NCBI GenBank assembly: GCA_964514655.1
Contig: CAZEQY010000007.1
Location: 45,041-109,040 of the forward strand
DNA: 64,000 bases
Origin: SZAS-7 sp964514655
GTDB lineage: Bacteria; Chlamydiota; Chlamydiia; Chlamydiales; FEN-1388
Reading direction: 5' to 3'
Part shown: piece by piece, positions 43,006 to 51,535 of the stretch
Numbering within the stretch: position 1 is the stretch's first letter
How the letters are laid out: the number at the start of each line of letters is the position of its first letter
Position numbers and translations under genes: made by a program
Notes under the pieces: model-generated
Seen by the model: only the letters and a program-made list of their open reading frames with translations
Databases searched by the model: none
Told to the model about the DNA's origin: nothing

Positions 43006-44454
43006 ATGAAACCAGAGTATTGGGTCTCGTTCTTATTGTATTTTAGTGTGCTCTTTGGCGTGGCAATGAGCGTGCGCAAAAAGCATGCTTCAAGTGGCGA
43101 TATTTTGCTTGGAAGCCGCAAGCTGAACTTTTGGGTTACCGCCCTTTCCGCCCAAGCTAGCGATATGAGTAGCTGGCTCTTTATGGCTTTTCCTATGAGC
43201 ATCTTTATTGGCGGCATGCCAGAAGTCTGGACTGCTCTCTCACTCGTTATCGGCATGTACTGTACATGGACGTTTATCGCCCCAAAACTTCGCACCATCA
43301 CTGAGTCGTATAACTGCTACACCCTTTCATCATACTTTGCAAAGCGCTATGGCGATCCCAAAAACTATATCCGCACAATAAGCGCTATCATGCTGCTCAT
43401 CTTTATGACCTACTACTTGGCCTCCGGCCTTATTGCAATAGGCTTTTTGTTCGGCTCGCTCTTTGACATGAACTACTATATTGGCATCTCAATTGCCGCA
43501 ACTGTCATGGTAGCCTACACCTTTATCGGCGGCTTTGTTTCTGTTGCCTGGGCAGATCTATTCCAGGGCATCTTTTTGCTTGTAACAATCATGATTGTGC
43601 CAATACTTGCCCTTGAGCCAGCAGGCGGCGTACAAGGCATAATTAGCGCTGCAGAAAAAGCAAAAATCTCACTCGACCTATTTTCATTTTCACAAGATGT
43701 TGGACTAAAAGAGCTACTCACATCCCTATTTGGATGGGGTCTTGGCTATTTTGGCATGCCGCATATTCTCATCAAGTTTATGGGCATAAAAAATCCTAGC
43801 GAGCTAAAAAAAGCGCGCAACCTCGGCATCAGCTGGCAAATTCTTGCACTTGGATCTGCAGCATGCGTTGGTGTAATTGCGATAAGCTTCTTTAAAGAGG
43901 GAATCGCAAATCCGGAACTTGTCTTTGTCGAAATGGTAAAAGCGCTTTTTCATCCATTTGCTGCCGGCATTGTAATGTGCGGCGTACTTGCTGCTACAAT
44001 ATCTACCATGGACTCACAGATACTTGTAAGCGCATCAACAATCACTGAGGATATATACAAGCAGCTTATTGCCCCAAAAATATCTAGCCAAAAAGAGGTA
44101 TTTGTCTTTCGCTTAAGCGTGCTTGTAGTATCGTTAGTTGCCTTTTGGATTGCTCTTGGAAGGGATAAGACCATTATGCAAACGGTCTACTTTGCATGGT
44201 CCGGTTTAGGCTCTACATTTGGTCCGCTCTTGCTTGTTTCGCTTTACTCCAAAAAACCAAACTACTACGGAGCCTTAGCAGGAATTTTGTCCGGTGGAAT
44301 CACATGTGCTTTATGGCCAACAATCAACGGCTATCTCATGCAACATCACATCATCGGACCCGTTTTGTCGATGATTATAGCCTTTCCTGTAAGTCTTATC
44401 TCGATCTACTTTGTGTCCTATCTAACAAAGGCTCTAGGCTTTACAAAGAATTGA
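43006..44454 (+). CDS. Na+/solute symporter, PutP-like (SSS family)
   Basis: The 482-residue protein has about 12-13 membrane segments in the sodium:solute symporter pattern, with the substrate/Na+ region SAQASDMSSWLFMAFP near segment 2, GGFVSVAWADLFQG, and LAATISTMDSQILVSAS, where the Ser/Thr residues of the second sodium site are kept. It most resembles PutP-type proline carriers, and proline or a related amino acid from the host is the likely substrate. The start ATG at 43006 begins right at the first segment. It is divergent from trxB, and nrdB follows 124 bp later. Confidence 0.85.
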   Translation: MKPEYWVSFLLYFSVLFGVAMSVRKKHASSGDILLGSRKLNFWVTALSAQASDMSSWLFMAFPMSIFIGGMPEVWTALSLVIGMYCTWTFIAPKLRTITESYNCYTLSSYFAKRYGDPKNYIRTISAIMLLIFMTYYLASGLIAIGFLFGSLFDMNYYIGISIAATVMVAYTFIGGFVSVAWADLFQGIFLLVTIMIVPILALEPAGGVQGIISAAEKAKISLDLFSFSQDVGLKELLTSLFGWGLGYFGMPHILIKFMGIKNPSELKKARNLGISWQILALGSAACVGVIAISFFKEGIANPELVFVEMVKALFHPFAAGIVMCGVLAATISTMDSQILVSASTITEDIYKQLIAPKISSQKEVFVFRLSVLVVSLVAFWIALGRDKTIMQTVYFAWSGLGSTFGPLLLVSLYSKKPNYYGALAGILSGGITCALWPTINGYLMQHHIIGPVLSMIIAFPVSLISIYFVSYLTKALGFTKN

Positions 44455-44578
44455 CCTGGTGACTTGTAAATATTTGAATACCAGCTGCTTAATTCAAATA
44501 GATTCCTGCTTGGCAAAAAAGCGAAATGCTGTGTTAAGATCACGCGTAAGTAACGAACGAAACAAAAGTAGGTCGCCT

Positions 44579-45706
44579 ATGAAAGACATTTTTGAATACG
44601 AAGTTGGGGGCAGAAAGTATGTCCTCGATGCAAAAAAAGCTAAAGACGCCTTTGAAGCAAAGCGCGTGATCTTGGGTCGAAACAGCCCTGAATTTAATGT
44701 GATGCCACTTAAATATAAGTGGGCATATGAAATCTATCGCGACATGGAAGCAAACCACTGGCTCCCCCAAGAAGTACCCATGTACGACGACATTAAACAG
44801 TGGAGCGACGATAGAACATTAAATGATCGCGAGCGCAATATCATACGCGTCGGTATTGGCTATTTTTGCTCTGCAGAAGGCATTGTGGGCGACTGTGCAC
44901 AAACCATCATCCGCGAAAATTTAAGCGCACCAGAACTTAAAATGGCAGTAGGGCGCCACGTACAAGAAGAAAATATCCACACCGAATCGCTGCTTTATAT
45001 GATTTCTTCTCTACGTATCAACCCGCACGAAGTATCAGCCCTCTTTTTATCGATGCCATCTGTCATCCGCAAAAACGAAACTATCTGCAAGCACCTGCCT
45101 GAACTTAGACGCGACATCGACCTTACAAAAACGGAAAACAAGCGCCTCTTTGCAAAGACAATCTTTGGCATTACGCAAATTATGGAAGGCACGCAGTTCT
45201 TTGGTCTCTTCTTGCCTATCTTGCACCTTGGTAGAAGCGGCAAGATGCCAGGCATGGGCCAGATGTTCCGCTACACCATGCGCGATGAATCAAACCACAT
45301 CGAACTTGGCCGCAAGCTATTCTTAGCCCTTTGCGAAGAAAACCCAGATATCTTAACGCCAGAATTCAAAAAAGAGCTCGTAGACTTTATGCGTGCTGGT
45401 GTCGACGCAGAGATCGCCTTTGTAGACGATCTGTTGCCACAGCCAATTGCTGGTCTTTCCCCAGAAGAAGTAAAGCGCTTTGTTCGCTACAACGCAAATA
45501 GACGCCTTATGGCACTTGGATGGGAAGCTATTGACGATGGCAAGGGCAATTTTGTCCTTGAAAACCCATTCCCATGGTCTGCTGAAATCATCTACCTCAA
45601 GAAGAATGAAAACTTCTTTGAAACTACGGTGACAGAGTATGGCAAGCTATCCAACTTGCAAGAAGCAAGCAGCGAGCAAGAGTTATTTGAAGGCATAGAA
45701 GTATAA
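44579..45706 (+). CDS. nrdB: ribonucleotide reductase beta subunit, class Ic-type
   Basis: NrdB holds the metal cofactor that starts the radical in NrdA. The start is ATG 44579; the 40-codon upstream extension has no homology. The 375-residue protein has all six metal ligands: E100 (Glu rather than Asp, as in the chlamydial class Ic Mn/Fe enzyme), E131 and H134 in EENIH, then Glu in IMEGTQFF and Glu/His in RDESNHIEL. The residue that is the radical Tyr in class Ia, four after H134, is Leu (L138), where Chlamydia trachomatis has Phe. No tyrosyl radical can form there. It is followed by nrdA after 15 bp, so this is one operon. Confidence 0.9.
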   Translation: MKDIFEYEVGGRKYVLDAKKAKDAFEAKRVILGRNSPEFNVMPLKYKWAYEIYRDMEANHWLPQEVPMYDDIKQWSDDRTLNDRERNIIRVGIGYFCSAEGIVGDCAQTIIRENLSAPELKMAVGRHVQEENIHTESLLYMISSLRINPHEVSALFLSMPSVIRKNETICKHLPELRRDIDLTKTENKRLFAKTIFGITQIMEGTQFFGLFLPILHLGRSGKMPGMGQMFRYTMRDESNHIELGRKLFLALCEENPDILTPEFKKELVDFMRAGVDAEIAFVDDLLPQPIAGLSPEEVKRFVRYNANRRLMALGWEAIDDGKGNFVLENPFPWSAEIIYLKKNENFFETTVTEYGKLSNLQEASSEQELFEGIEV

Positions 45707-45721
45707 AGAAGTAGGTTACAC

Positions 45722-48700
45722 ATGGTTATGACAACAACCCCGACAGTACAAGATATTCGCGCGTTTGTCGAAACGCCGAAATCGCGCAAGCCCTCTATTA
45801 AATGGGACACGCTAAAAAGCAACCTTATTATTCCGTCGCATCTACCGCGAATCCAGACGTCAAAGGGCCTTGCTGACTGCCAGCCAGAAAAGCTCTTAAA
45901 CGCCATCGGAGCAGCAATTGCGGATGAAAGGCTAGCTCACGGCTTATCAACCGCCGACGAAATTTTTGTTCCCGAGACAAAGTTCAAAGTGGTTAGCACG
46001 GTAAACCGCGTGCTCATCAAGCTTGCACACCTCAAAAAGCAAATCGTCGGCTCAGAAGAAGTACACGAAATCTGCGAAAACAGCCTCCTTGATGAGGGCG
46101 AAACACTCGCAGCAAAAGGATACTTACTCTACCGCACACAAAAGCAAAGACGCCACCAGACTGTAAAGAAGCTAGAAGTGATACGCCGCAACGGCAAAAA
46201 GGTAGCATGGAATGCCGAAAAGATCCTCAACGCTATCTACAAGGCATTTTTAGCCGATCTTATGGACCGCACTGACGAGCCTCAAGAGCAAGATAGCCAA
46301 GAAGCATCAGAAAAGGCAACACTTGTTGCTCAAGCCGTTACCCACGAGGTCACGGGCTCTGGTCGCGAAGTAATCCACATCGAAGAAATTCAGGACTTAG
46401 TGGAACACTACCTTGCAGAAATGGGCTATGAGCCTATTGCAAAACGCTTTAGCCACTACCGTCTTGAGCGAGCTCGCCTTCGTTTGATCAAAGAATCACA
46501 GGTAGAGACCATCATCGTATTGCCAGAACTTGTAACGCCAAACCTGCTTGCAAGAATAGACTTTGCGATGATTGACCTTGAGCTGCCAATGACCCGTCAA
46601 GAGCTAGCTCAAAGACTTGTCTACGGCATGGATGTCGGCCTTACAAGCCAAGAAAAGATGAATACCATCTTAATGAATGCCCGCGCGCTCATGGAGCAAG
46701 ACACAAACTTTCGCTTCTTCAGCGCAAGGATCTTGCTTACCTATATCTACGAAGAAGTGCTTGAATGGAAAGTAGAAGATGGCATGGGCAAACTCAAAAA
46801 AGCACACGAAGTAGGCTTTACAAAGTACCTTAACCGCGGTATTGAAATTGGCCTTCTGAGCCCGGACCTTAAGAAATTTAACTTAAAGTCTATAGCACAA
46901 AAGATCAACCCAATGGCAGACCTTAAGTTTGACTTCTTGGGCATTATGACGCTGTATGACCGCTACTTGCTGCACGAGCGCAACGAGTGTCGCGATCCAA
47001 GCGTGCTCATCCTCGACGCTAAAAACAAACAACGTATAGAAGTACCGCAGTATCTATGGATGCGCGTTGCTATGGGTATCTCATACAACGAAAAAGAAAA
47101 AGAAGAAGCGGCGATCACCTACTATAACATCTATACAAGTAAGAAGTTCTGCTCAGCAACGCCTACCCTCTTTAACTCAGGAACAGCGCGTCCGCAACTT
47201 TCATCGTGCTATGGACTTACTGCCGGCGATGAAATCGGCGCAATACGTGTCGACGATAAAGGCCGTAGCTACCCTGTAGGCATATTTGGCACCTTTATGA
47301 ACTGCGCCTTCTTGTCAAAGTTTGCAGGCGGCTTAGGAGTAGACTTTACAAGCGTTCGCGGCATGGGCTCGCACATCAAAGGAACAAATGGTGAAAGCCA
47401 AGGTATTGTCCCCTTCTTAAAGATCATGAACGACACAGCAGTTGCTGTAAACCAAGGCGGAAAACGCCGCGGCGTTGTCTGCTGCTACTTAGAAAGCTGG
47501 CATAATGACATCGAAGAGTTTTTGGAGCTTCGTAAAAACGTGGGTGACGACCGTCGCCGCACGCACGACATGCACACTGCAAACTGGATTCCAGACCTCT
47601 TTATCATGCGCGCAATCAAAGGCCAGGACTGGACGCTCTTTAGAACAAGCGACGTGCCAGAACTTCACGAAACCTATGGTGCCAAGTTTAAAGAGCACTA
47701 TGAGCGCTACGAAAAGCTGCACGAAGAAGGCAAGATATGGGGCAAAAAGGTGCGCGCAGGCACTCTTTGGAAGAAGATGCTAAGCGCCCTCTTTGAAACA
47801 GGCCATCCCTGGATTACCTTTAAAGATCCTTGCAACATACGCTCCCCTCAAGACCATGTTGGCGTTGTACACAACTCAAACCTTTGTACCGAGATTGTGC
47901 TTAATGACTCTGACGAAGAGCATTTTGTATGTAACCTAGGCTCGCTAAACCTTGCGACGTTTGTAAAGCCAGATGGCACTATCGACAAGCAAGAACTTGC
48001 AAAGACTGTCCAGACAGCAGTTCGCATGCTCGATAACGTTATCGACATCAACTTCTACCCAACAATCCCGGCAGAGACAGCAAACCTTCGTCATAGACCA
48101 ATTGGCCTTGGCCTTATGGGCTGGCAAGATGCATTGCACCTATTGCAGATACCGTTTGACAGCGAAAAGGCAGTAGAGTTTGCTGATGAGATCATGGAGT
48201 TTATTGCCTGGAATGCCTTTCATGCATCATGCCTTCTTGCAAAAGAAAAGGGCACCTACTCAAGCTACAAGGGCTCTAAGTGGGATCGCGGCCTTATGCC
48301 ACTTGACACCCTCGACCTCCTTGAAAAAGAGCGCGGTGTTGCAGTCGACGTAAACCGCAGTAGCAAGATGCCTTGGGATGAGCTTAGAGCGCTCATCAAG
48401 AAGCATGGCATGAGAAACTCTAACCTTCTTGCCATTGCCCCGACAGCCACAATTTCGAACATCTTTGGCTGCTCAGCATGTATAGAACCGGATTATCGCC
48501 ATATCTTTAGTAAGTCTAACCTATCTGGAGAGTTTATCACCATCACACCTGGCCTTGTAGAAGCGCTGAAAAAGATGAACCTCTGGAATAAAGACCTACT
48601 TGAAGATCTAAAGTATCACAAGGGCGAACTTGATGATATGACATCGATCCCAGAATCCATAAAGGTACAGTTTAAGACAGCCTTTAAGATCGACCCTCTT

Positions 48701-48970
48701 GCACTTTTAAAGCAGGCGGCCGTTCGTCAAAAGTGGATCGACCAGGCAATATCGCTCAACTTGTTCCTCGACAAGCCAGATGAAAAGATGCTCTCACGCA
48801 TCTACCTTCATGCATGGAAGATGGGTCTAAAGACTACCTACTACCTCAAGAACAAGTCTGTAACCGATATCGAAGACGCAAGCCTCGACATCAAGCGCAA
48901 GACCCAAGAGCTGCAGCAGACCGTGAAAGCCTGCTCTCTTGCCGACCCAAATTGCGAATCCTGCCAATAA
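45722..48970 (+). CDS. nrdA: ribonucleotide reductase alpha subunit with two ATP cones
   Basis: NrdA reduces ribonucleoside diphosphates to deoxy forms. The 1082-residue protein is longer than E. coli NrdA because it has two N-terminal ATP-cone domains (about 30-130 and 150-255, each with LLNAI/ILNAI helices); chlamydial NrdA is similarly extended. The catalytic barrel has the first redox Cys in LSSCYGLTAGD, the radical site NLCTE and the partner Cys in CNLGSLNLATF, and the C-terminal tail ends with the pair CESC (C1078, C1081), which hands electrons from thioredoxin. The two conserved Tyr of the radical path are in the C-terminal region (KTTYYLKNKS). A good terminator follows. Translation may start at ATG 45722 or two codons on. 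Confidence 0.95.
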   Translation: MVMTTTPTVQDIRAFVETPKSRKPSIKWDTLKSNLIIPSHLPRIQTSKGLADCQPEKLLNAIGAAIADERLAHGLSTADEIFVPETKFKVVSTVNRVLIKLAHLKKQIVGSEEVHEICENSLLDEGETLAAKGYLLYRTQKQRRHQTVKKLEVIRRNGKKVAWNAEKILNAIYKAFLADLMDRTDEPQEQDSQEASEKATLVAQAVTHEVTGSGREVIHIEEIQDLVEHYLAEMGYEPIAKRFSHYRLERARLRLIKESQVETIIVLPELVTPNLLARIDFAMIDLELPMTRQELAQRLVYGMDVGLTSQEKMNTILMNARALMEQDTNFRFFSARILLTYIYEEVLEWKVEDGMGKLKKAHEVGFTKYLNRGIEIGLLSPDLKKFNLKSIAQKINPMADLKFDFLGIMTLYDRYLLHERNECRDPSVLILDAKNKQRIEVPQYLWMRVAMGISYNEKEKEEAAITYYNIYTSKKFCSATPTLFNSGTARPQLSSCYGLTAGDEIGAIRVDDKGRSYPVGIFGTFMNCAFLSKFAGGLGVDFTSVRGMGSHIKGTNGESQGIVPFLKIMNDTAVAVNQGGKRRGVVCCYLESWHNDIEEFLELRKNVGDDRRRTHDMHTANWIPDLFIMRAIKGQDWTLFRTSDVPELHETYGAKFKEHYERYEKLHEEGKIWGKKVRAGTLWKKMLSALFETGHPWITFKDPCNIRSPQDHVGVVHNSNLCTEIVLNDSDEEHFVCNLGSLNLATFVKPDGTIDKQELAKTVQTAVRMLDNVIDINFYPTIPAETANLRHRPIGLGLMGWQDALHLLQIPFDSEKAVEFADEIMEFIAWNAFHASCLLAKEKGTYSSYKGSKWDRGLMPLDTLDLLEKERGVAVDVNRSSKMPWDELRALIKKHGMRNSNLLAIAPTATISNIFGCSACIEPDYRHIFSKSNLSGEFITITPGLVEALKKMNLWNKDLLEDLKYHKGELDDMTSIPESIKVQFKTAFKIDPLALLKQAAVRQKWIDQAISLNLFLDKPDEKMLSRIYLHAWKMGLKTTYYLKNKSVTDIEDASLDIKRKTQELQQTVKACSLADPNCESCQ

Positions 48971-48976
48971 TTCATT

Positions 48977-49008
48977 AAGCCCAGGCCTTAAACCGCCTGG
49001 GCTTTTAG
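48977..49008 (+). terminator. intrinsic terminator of nrdBA
   Basis: AAGCCCAGGC, an 8-base loop and GCCTGGGCTT form a perfect 10-bp stem followed by a short T run, seven bases after the nrdA stop. Confidence 0.85.
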
Positions 49009-49039
49009 GAAATTACCGCGAAGAAAAAATTAAGAGTAT

Positions 49040-49717
49040 ATGACACGATTTTGTTACTGCAGCAAGGTTTTGCCGGGTAAAGCTGATGTTATTCGCGAGT
49101 GCTGGAAAAATCCTAAGAAAGATACTGATGAAGATGCGGCCTTTTGGCAGCAACTGGGCTTAACGGGGTTTGATGCATGGCTGCAACCTACTAGAGATAG
49201 CGACTTCATGATTCACAGCCTAGAGGGCAAGTCTCTTGATACGATCTTTTCGCAGCTTCAAAGACTTATAGCCGAAAAAAATAACGCAGCAGTGAAGTTG
49301 TGGAGCTATTATAAGGAGGTCCTTGGCAAAGACTATAGCTTGCCATCTGCAAAGCCAACACTCGAGTGCCTGCTGGATATTTCCTTACCTTCCACCACTC
49401 AAGTTGTAAAAAAGGCGTTTATGTATCCCCTTTTGCCCGAAAAGGTAGAAGAACACAGGCAGTTTCAAAAGCACACACCTAGTAAAGAAACCTTTATGCG
49501 CTCATTTGGATTAAGCCGCCTTACGGTATGGCTCCAAACAGGCCCCTACTACAGCATTGTCTATACCGAACGCAAGCCGAATAATGAACAAGACCCACTA
49601 AAGCGCCTTGCAGCAGGCAGCACCCCCGAATGGGAAGAAATGGCCGCCCTATTACAAGAACACACTGGCCTTAGCTATAGAGAGCTGAGCCCAAACGTCG
49701 AGTGGCTAACCGCTTAA
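49040..49717 (+). CDS. internally duplicated unknown protein (two alpha-beta barrel-like halves)
   Basis: The 225-residue protein consists of two similar halves. Residues 1-110 (FCYCSKVLPGKADVIRECWKN, FWQQLGLTGFDAWLQPTRDSD, a helix, then LWSYYKEVLGKDY) are matched by residues 125-220 (KAFMYPLLPEKVEEHRQFQKH, FMRSFGLSRLTVWLQTGPYY, a gap, then ALLQEHTGLSYREL). Both follow a strand–helix–LGLxxxxxWLQ–strand–helix pattern, as in dimeric alpha-beta barrel (ABM/DUF6176-like) proteins, where two such units form one barrel. No signal peptide or TM. It is a separate transcription unit after the nrdA terminator. Function unknown. Confidence 0.6.
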   Translation: MTRFCYCSKVLPGKADVIRECWKNPKKDTDEDAAFWQQLGLTGFDAWLQPTRDSDFMIHSLEGKSLDTIFSQLQRLIAEKNNAAVKLWSYYKEVLGKDYSLPSAKPTLECLLDISLPSTTQVVKKAFMYPLLPEKVEEHRQFQKHTPSKETFMRSFGLSRLTVWLQTGPYYSIVYTERKPNNEQDPLKRLAAGSTPEWEEMAALLQEHTGLSYRELSPNVEWLTA

Positions 49718-49725
49718 ATCATTTA

Positions 49726-49754
49726 TTTACATTTGCAAAGCGCTTTGCTAGGAT
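49726..49754 (+). promoter_or_regulatory. promoter of duplicated-module gene B with palindromic spacer
   Basis: TTTACA (49726-49731) and TAGGAT (49749-49754) are spaced 17 bp, and the spacer contains the perfect 14-bp palindrome GCAAAGCGCTTTGC (49735-49748), a candidate operator. A GGAGG ribosome site follows before ATG 49772. Confidence 0.5.
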
Positions 49755-49771
49755 GCGGTTGGAGGTGTGGT

Positions 49772-51481
49772 ATGGTTATAGTAGGGCCAAATGACAAAGG
49801 TAGCGAATCCACGGGGCCGCTCGAGCCCGATCAAAAAGGGGCATTGCAAGGGCGAAAGGCGCATCGTCTTAAAAATGATAAAACACCTACACCGCTTATC
49901 AAGACTACTGATAGTGTGCCGGAAAGGATTAAAAGACCTGTTTCACATAGGCGCTCATCGTCAGCCGGCAAAGTAAAAGAAGAACACAACCTACTTGCAT
50001 TACATACCGGCGAGCTTTGGCAGTGTGAGGCAAAGTCAAAAGGAGCGCATGGGGGCTATCTCTATCACTTTCGCATTAAACCTGAAGTAATCGGAAAGAT
50101 TGATAAAAGACTCGAAGAGATATTTCCCGCTATAGAAGCTGTCCCCAACCATATAAACCCCATGCTCAACATCCAGCGTATACTTGATGTTCCGCTTCTT
50201 AAAGAGCTTGGATACTCTTTTGAAAATGGCGTGCTGATACTTCCTGATAAAGAGGCTTTAACAAATAACTGGAGAGAGCTTCAGCAAAAATATCCCCACC
50301 TTCCGGATTTAGATATTGCCCCTTCTGAAGGTATTGCAGATGATACTACATTTGCAAAAAGCTATCTTATGTATGATGTGCTGCTATCTGCCGGCAAAGA
50401 GTTTGTGCACGATCACCTCTTTCACGTTATACCCACGATCAAGCTTTTGAGCTCAACAACCTCGTTTTCTTATAAAGAAGTGCGCGTAGGAATTGTTATG
50501 GCGATACTTAGGTCTCTACGCCGCCTTGAGTTTGCTAAAAGTGAACTTAGTAAACTATGGCCGCAAGATAGTGATGAAGTGATAAGTAATGGCGTACGTA
50601 TCACAAAGCTTGATATCGAACAGCTTGAAAAAAGCCTAGGGGCACTTGTAGATGAAACAGCCGCCATAGACACCCTTGTAGATAGCGCCACGGGCACCTT
50701 ACAAACACAAGAAAAGCAGTTTCTTAACCTACCTATGATTCTTAACCTTCGCGGCTGGGAGGTGTATCGAAAGCGTATTTACAAAGATCAGCCCTATGAT
50801 CCTCATCACCTTGAAGAAGTCTGGAAAGAACTTGGTCGCTTAGAAGATGCCTACCTAGATGATGCCTTACGTGATAAGCCCTTTATTAGAATGAGCCATC
50901 CCTTCTATAAGTGCGTTAAAGAAACAGCAACCGAACATGGCAAGCTTTATACCTTTCAGGTCCCCCCACGCTATATTGGCAACGACGATAAAACTGTCTT
51001 ACATATCCAGCAGGTCTATGATAGCGCTCCTGCTGAAGAGCGCGATTTGCACCACCCACCCCATCCTGCAGCTGTAGAGCTCTTTATAAACCCTGCAAAA
51101 CGTGCCGACGAATACATAAATCAGTTTCTTGCATGCGATCGGGTACAAAATTTGACTTCAGGCTATACTACAGCAGCTGAAGTTGATGAAATGCTACAGG
51201 GTATTTTGCAAAACAACGCTGCACTTATACAAATCCGCAAACGCCACCCTGAAGCCTTACAGCATGCTACATACATGCGCATGCTTGGCTATGAGTACAA
51301 AAAGGTAGATGGTGGCGACTTTTTTGTAGCGCCAGATCAAGAATTACTTATGCACAACTGGCAAAAGCTACAAAAATTGTTGCCAACGTTGCCACCGCTA
51401 ACTACTGAAATTACAAGTAAATCTTTTCTTTTAGATCATTTCAATGGCCCTATCACAATACTTTTAAAACACTTAGTATAG
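49772..51481 (+). CDS. duplicated-module protein B (paralogue of the 15.8-kb gene)
   Basis: The product is 569 residues from ATG 49772, preceded by GGAGG; the frame extends 13 codons further but overlaps the promoter. It is homologous over its whole length to the 15784-17610 product, sharing GELWQC, GAHGGYLYHFRIKPE, LGYSFENGVLILPDKEAL, APSEGIADD, KEFVHDHLFHV and YTFQVPPRYIGNDDKT. Like its paralogue it is built of two repeated modules: LGY...LPD...NWRELQQKYPHLPDLD recurs as LGY...APD...NWQKLQKLLPTLPPL, and FVHDHLFHV recurs as FLLDHFNGP. The first 80 residues are basic and disordered with RPVSHRRSSSAGK, resembling a flexible secretion leader. Function is unknown. Confidence 0.75.
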   Translation: MVIVGPNDKGSESTGPLEPDQKGALQGRKAHRLKNDKTPTPLIKTTDSVPERIKRPVSHRRSSSAGKVKEEHNLLALHTGELWQCEAKSKGAHGGYLYHFRIKPEVIGKIDKRLEEIFPAIEAVPNHINPMLNIQRILDVPLLKELGYSFENGVLILPDKEALTNNWRELQQKYPHLPDLDIAPSEGIADDTTFAKSYLMYDVLLSAGKEFVHDHLFHVIPTIKLLSSTTSFSYKEVRVGIVMAILRSLRRLEFAKSELSKLWPQDSDEVISNGVRITKLDIEQLEKSLGALVDETAAIDTLVDSATGTLQTQEKQFLNLPMILNLRGWEVYRKRIYKDQPYDPHHLEEVWKELGRLEDAYLDDALRDKPFIRMSHPFYKCVKETATEHGKLYTFQVPPRYIGNDDKTVLHIQQVYDSAPAEERDLHHPPHPAAVELFINPAKRADEYINQFLACDRVQNLTSGYTTAAEVDEMLQGILQNNAALIQIRKRHPEALQHATYMRMLGYEYKKVDGGDFFVAPDQELLMHNWQKLQKLLPTLPPLTTEITSKSFLLDHFNGPITILLKHLV

Positions 51482-51535
51482 TGTTGCATAATTCATCCGT
51501 CCGCTATAGTGGATGGGATTTATTGGGGTATTTGT

